Position numbers and translations under genes: made by a program
The notes under the pieces: model-generated
The model's input: only the letters and a program-made list of their open reading frames with translations
Databases searched by the model: none
Told to the model about the DNA's origin: nothing
Assembly: GCA_943913645.1 (NCBI GenBank)
Contig: CALTYZ010000006.1
Span: 37,004 to 101,003, forward strand
Length of the DNA: 64,000 bases
DNA from: an uncultured Corynebacterium sp.
Lineage (GTDB): Bacteria; Actinomycetota; Actinomycetes; Mycobacteriales; Mycobacteriaceae
Direction of reading: 5' to 3'
Shown here: positions 24,610-33,857 of the stretch, piece after piece
How positions within the stretch are numbered: position 1 is the first letter of the stretch
Layout of the letters: each line of letters begins with the position of its first letter

Positions 24610-25213
24610 GGAAGGCTCGGGCACGGGATCAGCCTGCTTCGACTGCATGGCTATACCGTTTAAGCAGATGCCCCTCGCCGAGCGTTAACCCCGGTAGGGG
24701 GTCTAGAGACGATGCAGCCGACAATCCCTGAAACATGACCGCGCTATTCAGCGACCATCCCCACTCCTCCACCAGATGCACTGACGGACTAGGGCCATAC
24801 CCATGAGCACACAACACACTGAGAGGTCTATTCGCGTCATTCTTTCCAGCCTTAACCGGGTTGGATCGCTCGCACTGAGTCCACCGAGCGATCAGTGTGC
24901 TTCGGTGTGGTAAGAGATTGCTGATAGTTGACTCTGGAAATAAGTAGGGCGGCCACTGTTCGTTATCCTTTCGGCCCAATTACCACATCTCACCGAAGGC
25001 CACGGGACGATGGCTGACGATGGCTACTGCGCCGCAGTCTATTGACCTAGCAACCTAGGTTGCTAAAGGTAAGGCTGCCCGCAAACTCGAATGGGGGTAG
25101 CCGGTGGACTTCTCCTATCAAAGCCTCTATATTTGTGGTCGTGGAGTTGCCCTGCCAGACACGGCACAGCAGCTCGGGCCCCGCATTTTGCTACTGGCAC
25201 GCGGGGTCCATTT
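24610..25213. other. Gene-poor stretch with an 18-bp perfect palindrome
   Basis: No supported gene is seen in about 600 bp. A 116-codon minus-strand frame (24629-24979) has neither a ribosome site nor recognisable content. A perfect 18-bp palindrome, TAGCAACCTAGGTTGCTA, occupies 25048-25065. Its owner is unknown. Confidence 0.5.
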
Positions 25214-25927
25214 TCATTGTGGGGGATCAAATTCATGCACACATGTCCTGTCGGAGAGATAGTCGTCAAAATGCGATCCTAAAGGATCTGATGGCATGAC
25301 TAATTTGTGACGGTATGCCATCCCTACGATATCTGGTACCCAGAGAGCAACTTCGTCATACGGTGATACCCACGCGCGTGAGAGATCAGGTACGTGGCCG
25401 CCTCTCTTTAGGGCGTTGAAGAAAGATTTGTCGCGATCGTTGTCTTCGTGCCTCTTTCGCCGTTCAAAAACCAAGCCTTGCAGGTTTGCGGTTTCATTCA
25501 GAAACTGACCAAACAGTTCTTTAAAACACTCGCGGCGCGCATTTTCCTCTGGCCCAGCTATCTTTTTTGAACTCTCCTGCTTGTCAGACCTTGGCCTTAT
25601 AGAGGTTTGGCATGTGATGAAAGAGACGTCTCGGTTGCCGGAGAGGTAGTCAAGCAGTTCTTCGTATTTTCCTTTCCCTTCTTCCGTTTTTATGGCTTCC
25701 GTGGTGTGCCAGTAGGGACGGCCTTTATTGAAGAGATTGTCGACGATATCTATCAAATCTGCGCGTAGATCCTCAAGTTCTTCTTTGCGGTAGATGCTGG
25801 CTGTGACTGCGTAGAAAGACCGCCCTGTTTCGTTTACTCCAGTGTATGTTTCATCGAAGTATGCGATGTACGCTTCGTCGGGGCACGCGTAGACGCGAAC
25901 AAGGGATGGGTGTAGGTTCCTGTCCAC
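25214..25927 (-). CDS. DUF3800-like protein
   Basis: The 237-aa protein starts at a GTG preceded by AGGAG. The N-terminus EAYIAYFDETYTG, followed by a hydrophobic strand (SFYAVTASIY), matches the DUF3800 opening with its aspartate-glutamate pair in an RNase H-like fold. The C-terminal VALWVPDIVGMAYRHKL corresponds to the conserved Asp-containing helix. DUF3800 proteins are frequent in mobile and defence regions, and their biochemical role is unsettled. It stands alone beside degenerate transposase genes. Confidence 0.6.
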   Translation of the reverse strand: MDRNLHPSLVRVYACPDEAYIAYFDETYTGVNETGRSFYAVTASIYRKEELEDLRADLIDIVDNLFNKGRPYWHTTEAIKTEEGKGKYEELLDYLSGNRDVSFITCQTSIRPRSDKQESSKKIAGPEENARRECFKELFGQFLNETANLQGLVFERRKRHEDNDRDKSFFNALKRGGHVPDLSRAWVSPYDEVALWVPDIVGMAYRHKLVMPSDPLGSHFDDYLSDRTCVHEFDPPQ

Positions 25928-26158
25928 AGCGCTCCTAACATCTTGAATAGCGGATAATCGTATCAGTGTGATGCTGGGATAAATGTAACTAAGTTCTATT
26001 CGCTAACGCGACGGTAGAGGACGACATGATTCCCGGTCGCTTCCTAGGTTCTACTCCTCGACATTTGTCCTGTTTTCTGCTCTTTTAATACTCCGCAGGC
26101 AACCCCAAGAAGTGTTCTGGGTTTTTGTTCCGGTCGTTTTTGGAGAAGGGTTGGGATC

Positions 26159-27394
26159 ATGCCTGGGAAGTGCAGTGACGGGTTCAAGGACGAGGTGGTG
26201 CGTTTGGCTGAGGATCTTGTTGAGCTTGAGGGGTGCTTAAAGGTGGGCTGCGGCGGAAGAGCTTGGTGAAGCCTGGCGTCTTAGCTGACTGCTCAATGAC
26301 TGGTTGAAACCTCGTAGAGCTGCGTCTGACGATTAGAGGAGTACCGGCAATTGGGTAGGTGATGAACGCAAGTGTCTGCGGCGGGAGAATACAAAGCTGC
26401 GCAGGGTGAATGAGGTCTTCAAGACTGCGTCAACTCTTCTCGCAGTGGAACTCGACGGTCTCACCAGAAGATGATCGAATACATCGATGCGTATCGCGAT
26501 TGCTTCAGGCTCGAGGCCATCTGTCGCACCTTGCGGGAGACAGTGTGTGGGTGTATCACTGCTTACGGCTACCGGACGGCGAACACACAGGCCCCGTTTG
26601 CGACGGAGTGTATTGGATGGGCTGCGTAGTACCGAAGTGGTGAACATCTTCGAAAACAACTTAGAAGCGCCTACGGGGGCACGCACAATGTGGACGGCCA
26701 TGCAGACCGCCGGTTGGAACAGTGGTCGTGGATCAAAGCTCACGGTTGGATGAAACTCGCTGGTACCCAAGGCAGAAGAAGAGGGGCGCACCCCAATAAC
26801 AACGCTTCGGGCTGATGTCCCTGCTTGTTACCCTGATCTGGTCAATCGTGACTTCCGCTACGCACATACCGCACCAAGTGTGGGTTGCTGACATCACCGA
26901 TGTAGGTGCCCTGTTGGGGGTTGGCTCTACCGCGTTGATCACCGATGTGTCTTCCCGCACGGTTGTCGGTGTTGCCACCCGGGCGAGTATGCGCACCGAT
27001 GCACTGCCATTGGCAGGCATTTGAGCACGCCTCGTATCATGCAGGTGGTCTTCGTGCTGAAAGGGGTTGTCACCACAGTGATCGCGGCGTGCAGTCTGTG
27101 TCCATCCGCTACGGTAAAGTGCTTGCTCAAGCTGGGATCGATCCGTTAGTCGGTACCGTCGGCGATTCCTACGACAACGCATTGGCTGAAACGGTCAACG
27201 GTGGCTACAAGACTAAGTTGATCTCTCCCCACCGGCCGTGGACGTCGGTTGGGGAAGTCGAGATCGCGTCCCTTCGCTGGGTGCACTGGTGGAACGACCA
27301 CCGCCTGCACCAGTTGTTGGGACACATCACCCCACAACAGATGCAGGACGCCTACTATCAACAATCACACGCCCAGCTAATAGGCATTCAATAA
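26159..27394 (+). mobile_element. Degenerate IS3-family element 1
   Basis: OrfA begins MPGKCSDGFKDEVVRLAED at 26159 but stops within 40 codons. OrfB is recoverable only in pieces across frames. These are MIEYIDAYRDCFRLEAICRT (about 26470), then HIPHQVWVADITDVGA with the first catalytic Asp (about 26860). The intact C-terminal DDE block HSDRGVQS, then VGTVGDSYDNALAETVNGGY, with TPQQMQDAYY near the end, stops at 27394. Several frameshifts and stops separate the pieces, so the element is inactive. Confidence 0.8.
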
Positions 27395-27418
27395 ACGTAA
27401 AAACCAGAACATTTCACA

Positions 27419-27538
27419 CCGACCACGAAACGGGACGACCAGCCCGCTAGACAACGCTATCGACACTGACTACACCCACTTAATCGGCATCCAAAAAGGC
27501 CAAATCTAACCCGACGACACCAGACACACTTTTTAGCC
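27419..27538 (+). pseudogene. Remnant of IS1249-like (IS256 family) transposase 3' end, copy 1
   Basis: The sequence encodes DHETGRPAR and a decayed copy of the tail otherwise ending VGIRKGQI. It then runs into CCAGACACACTTTTTAGCCC, matching the end of the remnant at 29082-29460. Confidence 0.55.
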
Positions 27539-27539
27539 C

Positions 27540-27743
27540 TTAGCCCGGATCAGACTGCTCGGTTTCACCCCACCGAATGGTTATAGGCCCGCCGGCAGGA
27601 TGCATCATTTGGGTTTGCGTGTAATCTTCGTCGACTACCAGTATCACCCCTGAACTTTCGAGCGTAATAAAACCGGTTGCTTCAAAGACTTCTGACGACT
27701 GCAAGGTACATTGCGTTGCCCTACCAAACTGACGATTCCGCAT
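27540..27743 (-). CDS. Small hypothetical protein
   Basis: This 67-aa frame is not recognised. It starts MRNRQFGRATQC, preceded by AGAAGGG, and contains a hydrophobic central strand (SSGVILVVDEDY). A -10-like TATACT lies about 55 nt upstream on the minus strand. It is located between two transposase remnants, so it may itself be a fragment of a longer gene. The coding call rests on the start signals only. Confidence 0.35.
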   Translation of the reverse strand: MRNRQFGRATQCTLQSSEVFEATGFITLESSGVILVVDEDYTQTQMMHPAGGPITIRWGETEQSDPG

Positions 27744-27943
27744 CCTCGAACCCTTCTCGTAGATTCCGTAGATTTAAATAAACTGCACCTCTAGTATAGA
27801 CCGATCTTTATATAAAATAGGACCCTCTTTCCGCCTTATAACACCCATTTGATGAGCACAGTCTAGGAATTTGGGGTTCCCCTCGGGTAGTGGACACCTG
27901 ATGAGGATGGGCTACTGGCTTGTCAGGAAGGATGTCTACTGCC

Positions 27944-28246
27944 ATGGGCACGAGCGAGAAGTGCACCTCGGAGTGGCGGCAGGAAGGCGCCCGGCTGGTC
28001 ATCGACACTGGCCGGGCGATTGCGGATGTCGCCGACGAGTTGAACCTGTCAGCGACGCTGCTGGGCCGGTGGGTGAAGAAGGGACGCGAACGCACCGGGA
28101 AACTCGGTGACGATACCGCCTTGGAGTTCAACATCAATGAGCGCAGTGGACTTGACCGGCTGCGGCGGGAGAACGCCGAGTTGAGGATGGACAATGAGTT
28201 CCTGGGAAAAGCAGCAGCCTTCTTCGTGTCGAAGCATCGAAAGTAG
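27944..28246 (+). CDS. IS3-family transposase OrfA
   Basis: The 100-aa protein begins MGTSEKCTSEWRQEGARL. A helix-turn-helix (AIADVADELNLSATLLGRWVKKGRER) is followed by the leucine-zipper-like segment LDRLRRENAELRMDNEFLGKAAAFF. This matches the OrfA of IS3 elements that bind the inverted repeats and fuse to OrfB by programmed frameshifting. The reading frame is intact, but without a functional OrfB it cannot mobilise the element. An alternative start lies 12-24 nt upstream. Confidence 0.75.
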   Translation: MGTSEKCTSEWRQEGARLVIDTGRAIADVADELNLSATLLGRWVKKGRERTGKLGDDTALEFNINERSGLDRLRRENAELRMDNEFLGKAAAFFVSKHRK

Positions 28247-28263
28247 AGTGCTTCTAGTTGATG

Positions 28264-29052
28264 AAGTAGGAGAAGGCAAACTACGAGCTTTTCCCGCATG
28301 CCCGATTGTTTAAGGTTGCCCGGTCCGGCTGCTACACGTGGGCCGATCAGCAGGACAGTGAGGACAAGGCTCTGGACCCGAAGAGGAGATCTGGCGGCGC
28401 GAACTCGACGAGAAGATCCTCAAGTACTGGCATGCCTCGGATACGACCTATGGCTTGCCCAGGGTCACCATTGATCTACGTGATGAAGGGATGTACGTGG
28501 AGCGAAAGACGGTGGCTAAACGGATGCGTCGGCTCGGGGTCGAAGGGGTCAGCCCACGTTTTTGGGTGCTGGTGAGGGCTGGCTCTGCGTGTGCGCTGTC
28601 CATGACGGCTGGTCCCGTCAGGTCCTTGGTTGGGCGATGGATTCCACCCAGACCACCGACCTGGTGGAGCGGCCCTGCAAATGGCGCACACGCTGCGTGG
28701 TGAGGTTGCTCAGGACCTGATGTTCCACGCGGACCGGGGAACGCAGTTCACCAGTGACCAGCTCCATCAGGTGTGTCAGAAACTGGGGATCGATCGATCA
28801 GTCGATGGGACGCACGGGAGTGTGTTTCGACAATGCGATAGCCGAATCCTTCTGGTCAACACACACGACCGAGTTTTACAACCGTCGGGTATAACAGAAC
28901 CGCAACGCGGCCCCGACAGGTCGTCGCTCCGGTGCATCGAGAGCTTCTCCAACCAAAGTCGCCGGCACTCTTCGATCGGCAACCAATCCCCAGTTGACTT
29001 CGAAAACGCCTACCACCAGGCACCAACCGCTGCCACGGAGAACGCAGCTTAA
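28264..29052 (+). pseudogene. IS3-family transposase OrfB, frameshifted
   Basis: Recognisable pieces occur in different frames. These are the N-terminal helix (ANYELFPHARLFKVARSGCYTW), LPRVTIDLRDEGMYVERKTV, HADRGTQFTSDQLHQVCQ with the second catalytic Asp, and a third frame with FDNAIAESFW carrying the catalytic Glu. QSRRHSSIGNQSPVDFENAYH sits at the end. At least three frame changes make it non-functional. Confidence 0.75.
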
Positions 29053-29081
29053 CTAACTATCCACGATTTGCAGACAACCCC

Positions 29082-29415
29082 AGATCCGGCCCGGTGGGCA
29101 TCGACCACCAACATTCTTGAAGGCGGTGTCACCGCACAACTTAAAACACATCGCTGATGCCCACCGCGGCAGATCCGGAGAACGCCAACGCACAATGCTC
29201 GAGTGGTCCTCCACTTAAAAACACACCTGCCTGACGACACACTAAAAATCGCCAGGCAGTGCAATTTCGGACAGGATCAACTCGTCAAAGTCAACGACCT
29301 CGTCCCAGAAGACCACGACAAAGCCCACCAGGAAACAGGACGACCAGCCTTCTACGACAACGCTATCCCAACCGAATACCAACACTCAGTAGGAATCAGA
29401 AAAGGCCAGATCTAA
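29082..29415 (+). pseudogene. IS1249-like (IS256 family) transposase 3' remnant, copy 2
   Basis: The sequence encodes the C-terminal end of an IS1249-type transposase: STTNILEGGVTAQLK, then in another frame HRGRSGERQRTMLEWSST. The last 70 codons are intact (IARQCNFGQDQLVKVND, HQETGRPAFYDNAIPTEYQ, HSVGIRKGQI). The 5' part of the element is absent. A terminal CAGACACACTTTTTGCTACT follows, as at the end of copy 1. Confidence 0.65.
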
Positions 29416-29487
29416 CCCCACGACACGCCGAACCAGACACACTTTTTGCTACTTAGCCCCTGCTTAAGGTCGCCGAGGCTCAACAAT

Positions 29488-29568
29488 GGGCCAGAGCCAG
29501 ACCCCAATTGGATCTGGCTCCTGCTAATCAAAACCTTAAGAGCATCTGCCGTAGATGTCAAACGCAAA
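29488..29568. repeat. 80-bp hairpin-bearing repeat, copy B
   Basis: This is the second copy of the repeat at 23825-23904, in the same orientation: GGGCCAGAGCCAG, stem partner CTGGCTCCTG, then CATCTGC and CGCAAA. The inner loop differs and a second mini-stem (CATCT/AGATG) is better formed here. Confidence 0.7.
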
Positions 29569-29682
29569 CGTGACGCCACCTCGCTAGACAGTCGTTGCGT
29601 CCCCTTTTTGCCATCTTCGGACCAGGGTCGAAGCACTGGAGGGTGGGATCGCCAATCCATATTTGGGCTCCTTAGACACCAG

Positions 29683-30402
29683 CTAAGGACGCCAAATATG
29701 GTCGAATGTTAGAAGCTGATCAACTTTCTTGCCGATCTGGTCAATCCGTTTCTGTTTCCAAGTACCCCCTGCGGATAGAGCGTATCGCGCGCGCTGATAG
29801 AAGTACGTGCATACGTCCGTAGCCTGAAGCATGGAACTGTGTGATGACGGCCCAAAATAGACGGTATCGAAGAAGTGCTCTAGCGGTTTACTAATTTGAC
29901 CCCGGATTGCTCGAGTCCGCGCCGTCTGAAGCCGTGCCCGAGCATCCGGCGCCGCATGATGTTCATCGGCAAAGATGAGCACCTTTTCACCGCGAAAGTC
30001 ACGATCCATTTGAGTCTCAATTTGTTCAAAAAGGTAGCCCATCGTCTGTTCGTGTACTGGATAGGCCCAATCCGCGTACTTGGCCCGATACCTTGGCTGG
30101 TTAATTCCACGGACTACAAACTGTGGTTTTTCAGCGAGTACCGCGTCAACCGTTGACTCCAACAAGTCGAACCGCGCACCCTGCCCCACGTTCCGCCAGT
30201 AAGACTTCCCGTGGAAAATATCGACTGCATGGATCTCGAAGCCCAAAGGCACCATATCCCCATGCAAATCTTGGAATCGCGTTGCTACTGATAACACGCG
30301 CTTTTCAATTCCGATCGCCTGGTCAACACTACAAATTAAGGCACCAAACAGGTAGACTTCTCCGTCGCTCGTTTCCGACTCATCCACATACGTTAGCCGC
30401 AT
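29683..30402 (-). CDS. DUF3800 domain protein
   Basis: The 239-aa protein starts MRLTYVDESETSDGEVYLFG, with the conserved YVDES strand. It continues with EIHAVDIFHGKSYW, a central EKVLIFADEHH and the C-terminal MLQATDVCTYFYQRA, the acidic positions of the DUF3800 RNase H-like fold. It lies 89 nt downstream of a 165-aa protein on the same strand and is probably co-transcribed with it. The family is associated with mobile and defence regions, and activity has not been assigned with confidence. Confidence 0.75.
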   Translation of the reverse strand: MRLTYVDESETSDGEVYLFGALICSVDQAIGIEKRVLSVATRFQDLHGDMVPLGFEIHAVDIFHGKSYWRNVGQGARFDLLESTVDAVLAEKPQFVVRGINQPRYRAKYADWAYPVHEQTMGYLFEQIETQMDRDFRGEKVLIFADEHHAAPDARARLQTARTRAIRGQISKPLEHFFDTVYFGPSSHSSMLQATDVCTYFYQRARYALSAGGTWKQKRIDQIGKKVDQLLTFDHIWRP

Positions 30403-30491
30403 CACAAAATTCTAATCTCGTCCCTTGGTCCGTTCCGCGGCTCGAGGTAGATTGGCCGCGATCTGACAAAATGAGTCAGCGCCGGAAACTG

Positions 30492-30989
30492 TCATAGGTC
30501 GTATGTCGAGGATGCTGATCGAAGCTTCTCTAGCGTGGTGTACTGATAACGCTGGATCGGGTTGGGATGCCCACCCCGATGCCCCATTGGCACCGACCTG
30601 TCCAGTATTTCAGTATCGGACTCATCGGGACCAGAAAGGATAAACACCTTCAGTTTCTGGGCTCCATCACTCCATGCAGCCTCGAAAGCCTTCCTCATTA
30701 CCTCACTAAGCAACTGGTCCCTCGGATCATCGCTTGCCAGCAACCTATTCATCTCAGAGGTGGTCCAGGGAACTCGATCGTATTGGTCACGCACCCGGGC
30801 GATCACGGGCTGCACTGCTTTGTCATAGTAGAACGCTAAGTAGCGGACAGGTTGCTTAACATAGTTCGTTGGACAAATGTAGGCATGGACTACATTTTGA
30901 TAAAAGGGCAACGCGTCCGTCGCCGCGACTACTAGGACGTCCTCAGTTGGTTCCGGTTGCGCAGCAGCTACTGATTGATCATTTCCCAT
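30492..30989 (-). CDS. Unrecognised protein paired with DUF3800 gene
   Basis: The 165-aa soluble protein starts MGNDQSVAAAQPEP at 30989, preceded by AAGGAAAGGAT. A longer in-frame extension upstream overlaps the pilus tip gene and is unlikely to be translated. Visible features are VLVVAATDALPFYQNVVHAYICP, then VRYLAFYYDKAVQPVIARVRD and a C-terminal KLKVFILSGPDESD strand. I do not recognise the family. Because it precedes the DUF3800 gene on the same strand, it may act with that protein. Confidence 0.6.
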   Translation of the reverse strand: MGNDQSVAAAQPEPTEDVLVVAATDALPFYQNVVHAYICPTNYVKQPVRYLAFYYDKAVQPVIARVRDQYDRVPWTTSEMNRLLASDDPRDQLLSEVMRKAFEAAWSDGAQKLKVFILSGPDESDTEILDRSVPMGHRGGHPNPIQRYQYTTLEKLRSASSTYDL

Positions 30990-31110
30990 TGATCCTTTCC
31001 TTCCTGAAGACTGGTAGGCATCGTGTTTTACCTCGAGTGAAAGCTCGTCGCCCTCACCGTCGCCAAGCCTTGATGAGTTCGGAGCAATACCCGAAGGGTA
31101 TTGCGGGGAT

Positions 31111-33852
31111 TCACTGGGGGCCTCTTCGAGTTGTGTGAGTAGCGCTCGTAACACCAGCAATGACGATGAGAGTCCCGAGCAGCAGCCACAGATGTAGTCC
31201 CGGTCCGCCAGAGGCTGGCAGTTCGCCGGCGCGGATGTTGGCAAGCTTCATTGAAACCTGAGGCGAAGAACTGTCACTCGCGGCGGAGAACTGCACTACC
31301 GGGAAAATGGCCCCACTCTCAGATTCGGAAACTTCAGTACCTGTAACGTCAGCTGCGTCATTGAGCAGGTAAAGCTTAGTTTCACCATCGGTTTGCGCGA
31401 CCCGGAAGTAGACCGGCCGCGGCAAGAGTGAATAGCCATCAGCGGCGGCTTTCGTTTCCGTGAGCTTGTATCGGCCGAACTTAAGGTTTGACCAGGTGAA
31501 CTGACCAGCTGATGGGTCACCCGTGGCTGCGGGCATCTCCAATTCTTGATTATCGTCGTCCAGAGCGCTGAGCGTGAACTCTGCGCCACCAAGCGATTGA
31601 CTTTGGTCTGAGGCGTCAACCTTGCTCAATTGAAAGTCGAATTCTGTCTCGACCTCAGGCGGCGCGCAGTCAAGTGAGGCCAGTATCGCCTGTTTCATCA
31701 CTTCGGAGTCGTTGAAGTGAGCGAAATCAGCCGCACGAAGGTCCGTCGTGTTGGCCCCACCATTCAAACGACCGGTTATTGCTTGTAAGTTCTCATCCGA
31801 GATGTCGAGTTGCGTCTCTCCCTTGGGGGGTGGACTTCCGCCCCAGGCCGAAGGAATACCCACAGCTATTATCCTGGTGCCTTGCGATTTCACAGTGTTG
31901 GCTGCCGCCATCGCAGCTTCGACATCACGGAACTCCGTGTTTATGCCGTTGTCATTCGAAATGGGTTCGGATGACTCGTCCTGGCCAGCATCCGGATTGC
32001 CGAAATCATTGTGAGCGCGAGTCGGGTTACCATCAGTGATAAAGAAGATCACATCGTAACGGTTATCTGAGTTTTCTTCATTATATTTGCCCACGTTTTG
32101 TAGGGCGGCGTACCAGTTTGTGTCGCCTCCAAAATCGCTTTTCACACGGGTATAAGACTTGATCCATGTCTTGGCGGCTTGGCGTCCAGCCTCAGTATCT
32201 AACGGCGTTGGTGTCTGCAGGTTCGCCGGGTTGTCCCTCGCCGGGCTCGCGCTGGCAAAACTGAACATTCCAACTTTCGCCGAAGTGCCTGCTAAACCGT
32301 CCACGGCTTGGTTCAAGACGCTCTTTATGGTCTCCTCCCCATCCCCGCCCATGCTTCCGCTGGCATCAACAACAAACGCGACATTCAGCCCATTGCAGGC
32401 ATCTCCAAATTCAGGGTTCTTTTTGATCTGTTGGAATGCGCCTAGCGAGGAACGCTGTCTCCTTGTCGAGCCTGAGCCCGTATAAGACTCATACATAAAA
32501 GCGGAGCTAGCACCCGCACCACTTTGCCAGTCGGCACCGTTACCATTCCCCCGCTTGTACTGGACACCCGAGTAGTACGTCTTCCCCGTCTCGAGTTTCG
32601 GAGTCGCGTAAGCATACTGAAGCAAAAAGCCCGTGCGGCCGTACTCTCCTGAAGCACCGACTCTAATGAGCGGCTGTACCTCATAACCGGGAGAGGCTTT
32701 CGTCATCGCTACCCAGTAGTATTCATGGGTCTCCGGGCCAGATGTCGGGATGTTAAACACGCACTCGCCGTTCGCGTCGGCAGTGCATTTGGCCCATGGC
32801 TGATTCACCGGAACACGCTGATCAGAACCGGTGAATTGCAGGTTGGCTTCTTTGTTACCAAAGTTAGCCGTATTCAGAGGAGCGAAAAGCTGAAGTTCTG
32901 CACCTTCACCTGGAGAAAAGCTGTGGACGCTTCCCATACGCGTGTTTTTTCCATTGCCGTCAGGCACTTTTGTGGCACCGTTAGACTGCCCCGTAGGAAG
33001 GCGCTCCCCCGCTACCTGAACTACAACGCGAGCGGAGTTTGGTGGCACGTCACCATACTCCACCCCGAGGCGAGCAGCACGGTCAGCGCTACGCAAGCTA
33101 GCGTTCAACAAGAATGCGTCTGCATCACCTTCATACACACCCCACCGAAACACAGCGTCATCTGGTGTGTCCTCCGGCAGATGCACACGCATAGTAACAG
33201 TGAAAGACTGCGGCAGCTCCAGGCCGCTTGTATCCAGGGAAATCAGGTCACCTTTCAGTGACTCAGGCAGGTCGACGCCCGTGTCGACATCGCCAGCAGA
33301 GCTAGAAAACTCAAACAGTTCAGCTTTGTCGTCAGGCAGCGCAACCCCGTTTACACTAACGCCCTCAACCCACTGTGCGGGCAGGTCTACCTCGCTACGG
33401 GAGAAAGAAATCATGTCGCGACGATAGGTCCCCGCCTGCTGCGAGTCAGTACTCATGTCACGATCGAACTGCAGCTTGGCCCGCAATTCGTAGGCAACGG
33501 TGCCTGCGTCACTCGGCCCGACGCGCACAAAGGTGACGTCTCCGGCGAGTTTGGCATCATCGACTGGCTCGAGCGCGTTGTACCGGCGTACAGTCGGCGG
33601 CGTATCAGCCGGAGTAGTCATGCCCCTGGTTTGGGTGGTACTCCCGTCGTCGGATTGGCGTACCCAGGGGGTCTCCACGGGCATGAGTGGCGATTCCGAA
33701 GCTGGCTGCGTTGTGGTCGTCTCACTCCCGCCACCAGCCGTGTCCTCTGCAGCACCGTCCTGTGCCGACACAGACACGCCGGGCAGCAGCAACGCCGCAC
33801 AGGCGATGAGCGCTGAGAGTTTAGCCGCAGTTGTCTTTCGTTTCTTAAGCAT
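31111..33852 (-). CDS. VWA-domain pilus tip adhesin, LPASG-anchored (cluster 1)
   Basis: The 913-aa secreted protein starts at 33852, following TAAGGA. The signal peptide is MLKKRKTTAAKLSALIACAALLLPG. A von Willebrand A domain spans about residues 480-680 with MIDAS DASGS, a GGDTNW loop and FFITDGNP. A SpaA/CnaB-like domain (about 735-840) ends with LTETKAAADGYSLLPRPVYF. The sorting signal LPASG (about 878) is followed by a hydrophobic helix and TRRGPQ. This layout is that of SpaC/SpaF-type tip pilins that bind host surfaces through the VWA head. It is the last gene of the cluster, 5 nt after the 1485-aa gene. The serine in LPASG, where threonine is usual, is notable. Confidence 0.88.
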   Translation of the reverse strand: MLKKRKTTAAKLSALIACAALLLPGVSVSAQDGAAEDTAGGGSETTTTQPASESPLMPVETPWVRQSDDGSTTQTRGMTTPADTPPTVRRYNALEPVDDAKLAGDVTFVRVGPSDAGTVAYELRAKLQFDRDMSTDSQQAGTYRRDMISFSRSEVDLPAQWVEGVSVNGVALPDDKAELFEFSSSAGDVDTGVDLPESLKGDLISLDTSGLELPQSFTVTMRVHLPEDTPDDAVFRWGVYEGDADAFLLNASLRSADRAARLGVEYGDVPPNSARVVVQVAGERLPTGQSNGATKVPDGNGKNTRMGSVHSFSPGEGAELQLFAPLNTANFGNKEANLQFTGSDQRVPVNQPWAKCTADANGECVFNIPTSGPETHEYYWVAMTKASPGYEVQPLIRVGASGEYGRTGFLLQYAYATPKLETGKTYYSGVQYKRGNGNGADWQSGAGASSAFMYESYTGSGSTRRQRSSLGAFQQIKKNPEFGDACNGLNVAFVVDASGSMGGDGEETIKSVLNQAVDGLAGTSAKVGMFSFASASPARDNPANLQTPTPLDTEAGRQAAKTWIKSYTRVKSDFGGDTNWYAALQNVGKYNEENSDNRYDVIFFITDGNPTRAHNDFGNPDAGQDESSEPISNDNGINTEFRDVEAAMAAANTVKSQGTRIIAVGIPSAWGGSPPPKGETQLDISDENLQAITGRLNGGANTTDLRAADFAHFNDSEVMKQAILASLDCAPPEVETEFDFQLSKVDASDQSQSLGGAEFTLSALDDDNQELEMPAATGDPSAGQFTWSNLKFGRYKLTETKAAADGYSLLPRPVYFRVAQTDGETKLYLLNDAADVTGTEVSESESGAIFPVVQFSAASDSSSPQVSMKLANIRAGELPASGGPGLHLWLLLGTLIVIAGVTSATHTTRRGPQ

Positions 33853-33857
33853 CGTCC

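Larger units (their letters stand above)
27873..29081 (+). mobile_element. IS3-family insertion sequence 2, about 1.2 kb, degenerate orfB
   Basis: Imperfect terminal inverted repeats begin GGGGTT at 27873 and end AACCCC at 29081, sharing a GTGGA block. The interior holds orfA (intact) and orfB (broken). The length is typical for the family. On its right side the IS abuts the IS1249-like remnant at base 29082, so it inserted into or next to that element. Confidence 0.75.

Noticed and set aside
24629..24979. 116-codon minus-strand frame
   Set aside because: It has a TTG start without a Shine-Dalgarno and no recognisable content. It lies in decayed sequence.
30990..31244. N-terminal extension of the 165-aa protein
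   Set aside because: It overlaps the end of the pilus tip gene. The ATG at 30989 has a strong Shine-Dalgarno and the extension is Ser/Pro low-complexity shadow.
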